Shown here in pieces: positions 19,306 through 27,030 of a stretch of DNA of 64,000 bases (position 1 is the stretch's first letter; the number at the start of each line of letters is the position of its first letter). The notes beneath the pieces are model-generated. The model was not told the DNA's origin. It was given only the letters and a program-made list of their open reading frames with translations, and did not search any database. The stretch spans positions 1 through 64,000 of the forward strand of contig NZ_ANOH01000048.1 of the NCBI RefSeq assembly GCF_000346505.1. The letters are read 5' to 3'. The stretch is from Aporhodopirellula sallentina SM41. Its GTDB lineage: Bacteria; Planctomycetota; Planctomycetia; Pirellulales; Pirellulaceae. Position numbers and translations under genes: made by a program.

Positions 19306-20829
19306 ATGTCATCCATTACTTCAGAACGTCTCGTCTCGATGGTTGCGAAAAGCAATCTGATCGAAGAGAAAACGCTCGAGCGTTTCCTGAAGAAAGTCTA
19401 CGAAAAGTGCGATGGCAAACTGCCGTCGAACCCCCGGAAACTCGCGACCGCGTTCAAACGTGCCGGCCTGCTGACCGATTGGCACATCGAGAAGATTTTC
19501 GCGGGCAAGTACCGCGGTTTCTTTTTGGGTCGATACAAACTGCTCGGCCACATCGGCACCGGTGGGATGAGCAGCGTCTACTTAGCAGAACACGTTGGCC
19601 TGCACGACAAACGCGCGATCAAGGTCCTGCCTAAAAAACGTGTTCACGATGCGTCGTACCTTGCACGTTTCAAACGCGAAGCCCAAGCGATCGCTTCGCT
19701 CAACCACCCCAACATCGTGTTGGCACACGACATCGACAATGAAGGTGACACCCACTTTATTGTGATGGAGTATGTCGACGGCATTGATCTGCAGATGCTC
19801 GTCCGGCGAGACGGCCCACTCGACTTTTCCAACGCCGCAAACCTAATCGCACAGGCCGCCCGCGGTCTCGAACACGCTCACGAACGGGGCGTGATTCACC
19901 GTGACGTCAAACCGGCGAACCTGCTGATCGACGAGAGTGGACTCGTTCGCCTGCTCGACATGGGACTCGCGCTGGTGGCGACCGAGGAAGACCATTCGTT
20001 GACGGTGGCCAACAACGAAAACGTTCTTGGCACGGCCGACTACCTCGCTCCCGAACAGGCCCTCAACAGCCATCAAGTCGACCACCGCGTGGACATCTAC
20101 GGACTCGGATGCACGCTGTATTACCTGCTCACCGGACGCCCGCCGTTTTCCGATGGGACACTCGCACAGCGGATCATCAAGCATCAAAATGAGATGCCAC
20201 GATCCATTCGCGAGTTGCGACCGGATTGCCCCGGTGAACTCGAAGGCATGTGCGTCAAAATGCTCCAAAAAGACCCTCGCTACCGATATCAATCGGCGAA
20301 GGAGGTCGCGGAAGTCTTTGAGAAGTTTGCCGCTCGCGTGCCAAAGGGCGAACCGGTACGTATCGGACTCGGTGACGCCCCCGACACAGCCGCCCCGCTG
20401 TCTTCGTTGAGTTTTACCGACAGCAGTTCAGGCGGTAGCTCGGACGGCGGACCGGGAGGCGAAGTCCAACACGACACCGTGACCGGTAAGAACGACGAAA
20501 CTCTCGCGAGCAGTCGTTCCAAATTGATCAAAGAGCAGGACAAGAAAGCCAGCAGCAGTGGCCGCCTGGTGAAGGTCCAATCGATGGGCGTGCCGCTGGA
20601 CTCCTCCACCGGCAGCCAATTGGACCTCGAGGTCGAATCCGGCTTCCGTGAACCGTCAAAACGCAAACGGCGTGACAATCCCCCGATCATCGACAGCGAC
20701 ACTCAACTGCGTCGCGCGTCATCCAACCAACGAGAGCCGATGGACCCGCTGCTGCTCGGGACAATCATCTCGGCTCTCTTCGTGGCCGCACTCGTGCTCG
20801 GGTACTTCATCGCACGAGTGACTTCTTAG
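19306..20829 (+). CDS. Membrane-anchored serine/threonine protein kinase
   Basis: The 507-residue protein has an N-terminal helical module (about 1-76, ending FAGKYRGFFLGRYKLLGHIG) seen in planctomycete kinases, then a Hanks-type kinase domain (about 77-345). The glycine loop is GTGGMSSVY, the Lys is in AIKVLPK, and the catalytic loop is HRDVKPANLL. The DFG motif is DMG (218-220), a change that keeps the metal-binding Asp. APEQ and DIYGLGCTLYYLLTG follow. A long Ser/Gly/Lys-rich linker leads to one C-terminal membrane helix (about 484-503) with only a few residues beyond it. The kinase domain therefore faces the cytoplasm and there is no extracellular sensor; the N-terminal module may be the input. 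Confidence 0.93.
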   Translation: MSSITSERLVSMVAKSNLIEEKTLERFLKKVYEKCDGKLPSNPRKLATAFKRAGLLTDWHIEKIFAGKYRGFFLGRYKLLGHIGTGGMSSVYLAEHVGLHDKRAIKVLPKKRVHDASYLARFKREAQAIASLNHPNIVLAHDIDNEGDTHFIVMEYVDGIDLQMLVRRDGPLDFSNAANLIAQAARGLEHAHERGVIHRDVKPANLLIDESGLVRLLDMGLALVATEEDHSLTVANNENVLGTADYLAPEQALNSHQVDHRVDIYGLGCTLYYLLTGRPPFSDGTLAQRIIKHQNEMPRSIRELRPDCPGELEGMCVKMLQKDPRYRYQSAKEVAEVFEKFAARVPKGEPVRIGLGDAPDTAAPLSSLSFTDSSSGGSSDGGPGGEVQHDTVTGKNDETLASSRSKLIKEQDKKASSSGRLVKVQSMGVPLDSSTGSQLDLEVESGFREPSKRKRRDNPPIIDSDTQLRRASSNQREPMDPLLLGTIISALFVAALVLGYFIARVTS

Positions 20830-20837
20830 CGTCTGCC

Positions 20838-23252
20838 TTACGGCTTTGATTTACGCTTTTGCTTCTTCGGCTTGCCCGTAAAGGTGCGTTTGCCCCCTTG
20901 GGGACCACCGCGTTTCCCGTTCTTGGGCCGGAAACCGTTACGGTTGCCACCGCGTTGATAACCACCACGCTGGTAACCGTCACGAGGGCCATCGCCGAAG
21001 TCACCGTCTCGGGCGACCTCGAGATTCAACCGCTTGCCCGATACCCAGGTTTTGCGGAGCTTTTGATAGATATCCGACGGCATGCCTTCGGGCAAATCGA
21101 TCGTACTGAAGTCGTCACGGATATTGATTGGACCAATGTACTGCCCTTCAATCCCCGCTTCGTTGGCGACCGCACCGACGATGTTGCCCGGTTTCACTCC
21201 ATCTTGCCAACCGACTTCGATGCGATAGCGAACCATGCCCTCGCGTGGTGGACCGAGTTGCCGTTGCGGTTTGTTACCACGACCGTGCGCGCCTCCGCGG
21301 TCATCGCCGCCGTAATGGTCACCACGATCGAATCGTCCATCGTGATGTTCGGAACGCTGTCGAGTCGGACGATCTTTCATCAAGAACGGACGTCCTTGCA
21401 TCGACATGTCCGCTAAGGCGGCAGCGATCATTTCCAACGGCTTGCCAGATTCCTCGGAGTACTTCGCGATCAACTCTTTGAAGAGAGTGAGGTCCTTCGC
21501 AGCAGTCGTTTCGGTGATTTGCTCGCCAAAGCGTTTGATCCGAATTTCGTTGATCTCGTCGGCGGTCGGAACACCAACGACCTCAATCGGCTGCTTAGTC
21601 GCTCGCTCGATCTGACGCAGTTTCCCTCGTTGGTTTTTGGTGAGGAAAATGATCGCCTCGCCGTCGCGTCCCGCCCGTCCGGTTCGTCCGACACGGTGAA
21701 TGTAGGATTCCGAATCGTGCGGCAAATCGTAGTTGAACACGTGACTGATGCGAGGCACGTCGAGCCCGCGGGCAGCGACATCGGTCGCGACGAGAATGTC
21801 GAGTTTACCGTTCTTGAGTTGACTGATGGTCCGCTCGCGAACCTTCTGTGGCATGTCTCCGTTAAGTGCCACGGCTGACAGTCCTTCTCGCGAGAGACTC
21901 TCGGCGACGCTGATGGTTGCGTCCTTCGTTTTAGTGAAGACGATCACGCCGTCGGTTTCTTCGACTTCGAGAAGTCGGACGAGCGTGTCGATTTTCTCTC
22001 GCGGTGGAACAAACAGGGCTCGTTGGCGGATCGACTCGGCGGTCGCCGTTTTCTTCTTGATCGTGATCCGAGCCGGGTCGGTCAAATACTCATCAGCAAT
22101 GCTGCGGATCGGGCCGGGCAGGGTTGCCGAGAACAACGCGACCTGACGAGTGGAAGGCGACTTCTCGAGGATGAATTCGACGTCTTCGAGGAAGCCCATG
22201 TTGAGCATCTCATCGGCTTCGTCGAGAACCAGACAATCGAGTTTGCCGAGATCCAACGTGCCGCGGTTGACGTGATCGATCACGCGTCCGGGCGTTCCAA
22301 CCACAACCTGCACGCCGCGGCGGAGTTGTTTCAACTGGGGTTCGTAGTCTTGGCCGCCATAAATGGCAGCGACTGCAAAACCGGGAACCTTGGCACCATA
22401 GGTCGAGAACGATCTGGCGACCTGGATAGCCAACTCGCGGGTTGGTGCGAGCACCAAAACTTGTGGGTGATACTTTTTGGTATCGATCGTCGTCAGGATC
22501 GGCAGAGCGAACGCCGCCGTCTTGCCGCTGCCCGTTTGGGACTGAGCGAGCACATCACGGCCTTGCAGCATGTGCGGCAGAATTTCGGCTTGAATCGGCG
22601 TCGGGGTGTCGTAGCCCGATTTCTCAACCGCCTCGAGAACTTCGCTGCGAAGCGGAAAAGCGGCGAAGCCCTGTTTTTCTTCGACGACAACTGCTTCTTC
22701 GACCACAACCTTTTCTTCGGCTACTACGGGTGCTTCGACCGCGACCTTTTCTTCGGCCACAACGGCTTCTTCGACTGTGATGCTCTCTTCGGTCGCAACG
22801 GATTCTTCGACAGTAACCTTTCCTTCAACTGCAGCGTTTTCTTCGACTGCAACGTTCTCTTGAGACGCAACGCTTTGTTCAATATCGACCGCTTCGCTAG
22901 GAACCTGTTCTTCGTTGTGAACCGGTTCGTTCGGAACGTTTTGATTCAACAGGTTTTGATCGAACGCATCGTCGCTCACGACGACTTCTTCTACCGTTGC
23001 GACGGCGGCATCCACACCGGTCTCAACGACCGGTGCCGAGCAGATGATTGCGTCCTCGTTTTCGGTCGCTTCGGGAAGGCATTCGACGACGGTATCCTGC
23101 GTGTAGCACGCCAACAGGGCGTCATGGGTGGCCGGTTCGGCGTGGACCGAGGACTCGATCGACGAATCACTGTCGGAATATGGGTTGGGTTCGGTAGACG
23201 GAATCTGTTCAGACAAAACGGTGTTCTCAGAGTTTGGAAATTGACTCGACAT
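20838..23252 (-). CDS. DEAD-box RNA helicase (CsdA/DbpA-like) with acidic repeat N-terminus
   Basis: The 804-residue protein has the full DEAD core (about residues 235-600): Q motif with TPIQAEILP, Walker A AQSQTGSGKT, PTRELAIQ, VLDEADEMLNMGF, SATLP, and HRVGRTGRAGR. A DbpA/CsdA RNA-binding domain follows (VRYRIEVGWQDGVKPGNIVGA...), then a basic Gly/Arg/Lys-rich tail ending KKQKRKSKP. The first 230 residues are unusual: acidic, with repeated VEE/VAEEK-type units. It probably unwinds structured RNA or assists ribosome assembly, as its relatives do in the cold. The start ATG at 23252 (MSSQFPNSE) fits the codon pattern; the frame extends 43 residues further upstream. Confidence 0.93.
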   Translation of the reverse strand: MSSQFPNSENTVLSEQIPSTEPNPYSDSDSSIESSVHAEPATHDALLACYTQDTVVECLPEATENEDAIICSAPVVETGVDAAVATVEEVVVSDDAFDQNLLNQNVPNEPVHNEEQVPSEAVDIEQSVASQENVAVEENAAVEGKVTVEESVATEESITVEEAVVAEEKVAVEAPVVAEEKVVVEEAVVVEEKQGFAAFPLRSEVLEAVEKSGYDTPTPIQAEILPHMLQGRDVLAQSQTGSGKTAAFALPILTTIDTKKYHPQVLVLAPTRELAIQVARSFSTYGAKVPGFAVAAIYGGQDYEPQLKQLRRGVQVVVGTPGRVIDHVNRGTLDLGKLDCLVLDEADEMLNMGFLEDVEFILEKSPSTRQVALFSATLPGPIRSIADEYLTDPARITIKKKTATAESIRQRALFVPPREKIDTLVRLLEVEETDGVIVFTKTKDATISVAESLSREGLSAVALNGDMPQKVRERTISQLKNGKLDILVATDVAARGLDVPRISHVFNYDLPHDSESYIHRVGRTGRAGRDGEAIIFLTKNQRGKLRQIERATKQPIEVVGVPTADEINEIRIKRFGEQITETTAAKDLTLFKELIAKYSEESGKPLEMIAAALADMSMQGRPFLMKDRPTRQRSEHHDGRFDRGDHYGGDDRGGAHGRGNKPQRQLGPPREGMVRYRIEVGWQDGVKPGNIVGAVANEAGIEGQYIGPINIRDDFSTIDLPEGMPSDIYQKLRKTWVSGKRLNLEVARDGDFGDGPRDGYQRGGYQRGGNRNGFRPKNGKRGGPQGGKRTFTGKPKKQKRKSKP

Positions 23253-23841
23253 GCTGGCTTTCGATGCGCAAAACACCCCGCAAACCGAATCACGAAACCG
23301 GTCGGTTGGGGCGTGGTGGAAATGGGAAGGATGGCGTGGCGAACGAACGCACCGGCATACAAAACCAGTGCGACGCAACACAGATCGCGACGCTGCTTTC
23401 TCTTCCCGGGCAAATGATCAGAAAATCATGCCCTTGGACGGTTCATTTACTCGCGAACGTGATTGCGAGGCGGAAACCGATAAAGACTTGTCGCGTTATT
23501 GAGCCCGTGAATCGTGAAAATCCCGCATGTCTTCGCTACCGCACAAAGCATAAGATCGCTGGCGGTTATGACCCTGCGGAAGGATCGGATCGAAGTTCTG
23601 TGAATCTTCGACGGCTCTTTGTTGGGGCGGAGTCTAACCGAAACTCTCATTTTGCAATAGGAGAAATCCGTGAACTCGGCGCGGTTCGCGACTTACTTGC
23701 CATCCCCCCCCGCAAGGGCTGCACTCACTCGCACCCCGATTCATCGGATGAATTCAACTGATTCGCTATCAGGCGACGCGCCCGATTGTCCGATGAAAAC
23801 CGCGGCTAAGGCCGATCGCCTGATGAGCTTTCGGATGGGTG
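23253..23841. other. Long gap (589 bp), probable leader of the helicase gene
   Basis: No credible gene is seen in this long gap upstream of the helicase on the minus strand. A plus-strand frame at 23670 has an AGGAG but an odd composition and runs antisense into the NUDIX gene. Long untranslated leaders are common for cold-regulated helicases, so it may be a regulatory leader; this is inference. It also holds a run of eight C at 23704-23711. Confidence 0.45.
23768..23824 (-). terminator. Possible 3' hairpin after the speA-NUDIX operon
   Basis: The 9-base arms ATCAGGCGA (23768-23776) and TCGCCTGAT (23816-23824) are perfect reverse complements. They lie 18 bases past the NUDIX stop on the minus strand. 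The 39-base loop is long and there is no T-run, so this is at best a weak or Rho-assisted terminator. Confidence 0.3.
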
Positions 23842-24456
23842 CTACGACGCCGGGAAAAGGCTGTCCAGGCACAGTTGACTCCAGGTTTCCAATCGATCGT
23901 AGTCTGCTCGCAACTGAGCGATCGTCAGAAATTCCCCTTCGGCGAGTTCCGGTTCGTTGCTCGTGACGTTTGGTTGCTCGAGCGTAAAACGATGGATGAC
24001 CCCAAGGTGCACCTGACCGACTTCGTTGCTCGGATCGTACAGGACCCCTTCGCGGTCGTCGGTATAGTCGCTGAGAATCGTGACTTCCTCGTCGAGTTCG
24101 CGTCGCATCCCGGTGACGTACGGATCTTCGTCGCCGTCGGCGTCTTCTTGGCTGATGTGACCTCCGACTCCAATGCTTCGTTTGGCATGCAGCCGTGATT
24201 CCCCGGAACCACCGCCACGCGTGTAGGTAAACACGCGGACCAACCCGTCCTCGGGATCCGTCCACTGCATGACAACGTACGGGATCAGTTGTTTGAAACG
24301 AGGGTCCGCCTCCATGGCGGCGCGCGGACGGTAGGACAGACGGTCGCTCGCGAGGATCGGCACGAGAAACCGATCCACGTCGACTTCAAAGCCTTCGAGG
24401 TGGCCGATGGACTCAATCAAATCGGCCGGGACGACCAGAACGTGTTCTTCAGACAT
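23842..24456 (-). CDS. NUDIX-like hydrolase
   Basis: The 204-residue protein has a NUDIX-like box: GVGGHISQ, a spacer containing an acidic insertion (EDADGDEDPYVT), then GMRRELDEEVTI, which retains the RE-x2-EE core that binds magnesium and diphosphate. The insertion makes the box longer than the canonical GX5EX7REUXEEXGU. Sequences of this type in bacteria are often called phosphoesterases. Its ATG (24456) overlaps the end of the arginine decarboxylase gene by 8 bases, so the two are translationally coupled. The substrate is not evident; a link to polyamine or nucleotide housekeeping is inference. Confidence 0.8.
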   Translation of the reverse strand: MSEEHVLVVPADLIESIGHLEGFEVDVDRFLVPILASDRLSYRPRAAMEADPRFKQLIPYVVMQWTDPEDGLVRVFTYTRGGGSGESRLHAKRSIGVGGHISQEDADGDEDPYVTGMRRELDEEVTILSDYTDDREGVLYDPSNEVGQVHLGVIHRFTLEQPNVTSNEPELAEGEFLTIAQLRADYDRLETWSQLCLDSLFPAS

Positions 24457-26623
24457 GATTCGTGTTGGAAGAATGGGTTGGTTCGGAACGACCACTCGAA
24501 ACAGAATCGGTCGCGGAAGAAGATGTATCGTCGGATTCGTTGCTGTCGCTTGGCGAGGCAACACGACGCGAAGTCAGGTAAGTGTACCCGGCGAGGGCAC
24601 GCTCGTAGGCGGCAACGGTTTGGCCTGCCTGTTGATGATTGATGCGACCGTTGTCGACCGCAACCTCGACCGCGTCTTGGATCGCCTCGACGAGTTCACG
24701 GTCCTCGTACTGAACGTACCCAAGGACTTCGGAAACAGTGTCGCCTTTGACGATCGATCGAATTTTGGTGATATCACCATCGAGTTCGATATGGACCGCG
24801 TGCGTATCACCAAACAAATTGTGGAGATCACCGAGAATCTCCTGATAGGCACCGACCATGAAAACCGCGAGTTGATACGGTTCGCCCGCGCGAAGCGGAT
24901 GCAACATCAACGTCCCGGTCCGTTGTCCATCCCCGACAAACGAATCAATCTTGCCATCGCTGTCGCAGGTGATATCTCCGAGCACCGCATGCCGGGTTGG
25001 ACGTTCGTTGAGTCGGTGGATCGGCATGATCGGAAACAACTGATCGATCGCCCAGGAGTCCGGCATCGATTGAAACAGCGAGAAGTTCGCAAAGTAGATG
25101 TCCGACAACATGCGATCAAGCCCCGACAAATCCTCCGGGATTTCATCGAGGTCGCTGGCAAACTCTTGAGCCCGATGACAGATCGCGAAGTACAGCGTCT
25201 CGGCAGCAACCCGCTGTTCCAACGGCAAATAACCGCCGCTAAACAAATTCATGCACAGGTCCAACGCAACCTGCGCGTCGTGGAACGTCTCGAGCATATT
25301 CGCCGGAGACATGTTCTTGTACTGTTCCCACAAATCGCGAACCGGTTGCTCGAAATCGTCTGGCGGCCCCTCGGGTGCTTGGTCGCGGAGTTGGCGACTG
25401 AGCACCTCCTCGCTGAGACGATCTTCACCGAGATCGTTGTCATCGCCGAAACCGTCTTCGTCCGCCGATGCGGCGAGTTGCTCTTCGGCAGGCACGCGCG
25501 CCCACTCGGGAAGATCCGCTGCCCCCTGCGATGTTACTCCGAGGGTTTCCATTACTAGCACGCTGTGCTGCGCCGTGAGAGCGCGGCCGCTCTCGGAGAT
25601 CAGTTGCGGATGCGGCACTTCGGCTTCATCGCAAACGCTCTGCACGTGATAGACCACGTCGTTGGCGTACTCCTGGATCGTGTAGTTCATACTCGACTCG
25701 TTGTCCGACTGCGAACCGTCGTAATCGACACCGAGCCCGCCACCGACATCGAGATACCCCATCGCGGCACCGCGTTTTTTCAAATCGGCATAGATCCGCG
25801 CCGCTTCCAAGATGGCCGACTTCAGTTGACGAATGTTTCCGATCTGGCTGCCGACATGGAAGTGCAACAGTTGAAAGCAATCGCCCATGTCGATTTCGAT
25901 CAACCGATCCAACTGCGTCAGCACCTCGGCGACGGTCAGGCCAAACTTGCTGCGATACCCGCCGCTCGCTTGCCATCGTCCGCTACCACGGGTGGCGAGT
26001 TTGACACGGATACCAAACGTTGGGCGAACCCCGACTTCTTTGGCGACCCGCAGGATCAAGTCCAGCTCACTTACCTTTTCAACAACCGGTAAAACCGTTC
26101 GGCCGAGTCGCTGCGCGTGCAACGCGAGCCGAATGAACTCTTCGTCTTTGAACCCATTGCAAACGATCGGCAAATCGTTGTTGCCCATCGCGACCGCGGC
26201 GAGGAGTTCGGGTTTACTGCCGGCTTCGATTCCATACCCGAGCCGCGATCCTTCCCCAACGATTTGTTGAACAACCTCGCGTTGTTGGTTCACCTTGATT
26301 GGGAACACACACCGGTATCGATTGGCATAACCGTGATCGGCAATCGCTTTGCGAAAACAGGCATCGATTCGCCGCAGACGGTCGCGCAGGATTCCATTGA
26401 ACCGAATCAGGATCGGGAGTTCCAATCCGCGGTCGACTAATCGATCGACTAGCGATTTGAGATCTACCGAATGGGGATTGCCCGGTTCGGGAGTGACGAC
26501 CACCGTTCCAGCCGGCGAGATCGAAAAGTATCCGTCTCCCCAACGCTCAATTCCATACTGGGCGCAAGCGTCATCAATGGCCCACGATTCACCGGTCGCG
26601 TGGTGTTCTTTTTGAGTTTTCAA
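24449..26623 (-). CDS. speA: Biosynthetic arginine decarboxylase
   Basis: The 724-residue product is a fold-III PLP decarboxylase: CVFPIKVNQQ carries the PLP lysine (about 110), followed by YGIEAGSKPEL, HFHVGSQIGNI, YLDVGGGLGVDYDGS and ISESGRALTAQHSV. SpeA makes agmatine from arginine, the entry to putrescine and spermidine in many bacteria. The protein is longer than the usual 630-660 residues. Extra length comes from an acidic segment in the middle (SADEDGFGDDNDLGED) and a Ser/Thr-rich C-terminal tail. The TTG at 26623 follows GAAAGG at a suitable distance and fits the family; an upstream TTG at 26680 has no visible ribosome site. The stop overlaps the NUDIX start. Confidence 0.92.
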   Translation of the reverse strand: MKTQKEHHATGESWAIDDACAQYGIERWGDGYFSISPAGTVVVTPEPGNPHSVDLKSLVDRLVDRGLELPILIRFNGILRDRLRRIDACFRKAIADHGYANRYRCVFPIKVNQQREVVQQIVGEGSRLGYGIEAGSKPELLAAVAMGNNDLPIVCNGFKDEEFIRLALHAQRLGRTVLPVVEKVSELDLILRVAKEVGVRPTFGIRVKLATRGSGRWQASGGYRSKFGLTVAEVLTQLDRLIEIDMGDCFQLLHFHVGSQIGNIRQLKSAILEAARIYADLKKRGAAMGYLDVGGGLGVDYDGSQSDNESSMNYTIQEYANDVVYHVQSVCDEAEVPHPQLISESGRALTAQHSVLVMETLGVTSQGAADLPEWARVPAEEQLAASADEDGFGDDNDLGEDRLSEEVLSRQLRDQAPEGPPDDFEQPVRDLWEQYKNMSPANMLETFHDAQVALDLCMNLFSGGYLPLEQRVAAETLYFAICHRAQEFASDLDEIPEDLSGLDRMLSDIYFANFSLFQSMPDSWAIDQLFPIMPIHRLNERPTRHAVLGDITCDSDGKIDSFVGDGQRTGTLMLHPLRAGEPYQLAVFMVGAYQEILGDLHNLFGDTHAVHIELDGDITKIRSIVKGDTVSEVLGYVQYEDRELVEAIQDAVEVAVDNGRINHQQAGQTVAAYERALAGYTYLTSRRVASPSDSNESDDTSSSATDSVSSGRSEPTHSSNTNHV

Positions 26624-26680
26624 TCCAGGGCCTTTCGAGCCATGAGGAGCGAAGCCGATCGCGCGGCGGGGGATGAGCAA

Positions 26681-27030
26681 CGAGGTTCACGAGATGGAAT
26701 CGCAGCTAACCTCGGGGCAGATCGTATCTTCGTCAGACCGTATCGGCGACCGACCGAAGCAGGGGCGAACCGAATCCCGAGCGTCCTCGGTACGTCGCCC
26801 ATGTTTGCGTGCCCGCGGCTCTCTGTCGAGGTCCGGCACAAAAACAAAAAAAGCCCGGTCTTCCCCCCGAAAGACCGAGCTTGATCCGAGGCGTTGTGAA
26901 TCGAATTCACTTGCCTCGCATTCTTCTCGAACGTCCCAGGCCCCCCGACCTTTTTCGTTCGTGACTCGCTAGCTTCACCGGCTCCCGTGCGAATCACAAA
27001 CGATGGAAACGTTCGCGAAAATTCAGTGCA
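26681..27030. other. Intergenic region with terminator (350 bp)
   Basis: This gap separates the large surface-protein gene from speA, both on the minus strand. It contains the strong terminator at 26838-26880. The remainder should include the speA promoter, but I see no clear box pair. Confidence 0.55.
26838..26880 (-). terminator. Intrinsic terminator for the DUF11/SdrD gene
   Basis: On the minus strand GCTCGGTCTT (26880-26871) pairs with AAGACCGGGC (26862-26853) with one G-U pair, around an 8-base loop. TTTTTTTGTTTTTG follows directly. This is a textbook Rho-independent terminator, located about 150 bases past the stop of the gene at 27031. Confidence 0.9.

Noticed and set aside
22023-23417. 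Plus-strand open frame (464 codons) antisense to the DEAD-box helicase
   Set aside because: It is explained by the strong codon bias of the helicase gene, and its Phe/Asp-rich repeat product mirrors the VEE repeats.
23670-23966. Plus-strand frame with AGGAG and GTG start
   Set aside because: The ribosome site is good, but the product is unlike a protein and over 120 bases run antisense to the NUDIX gene.
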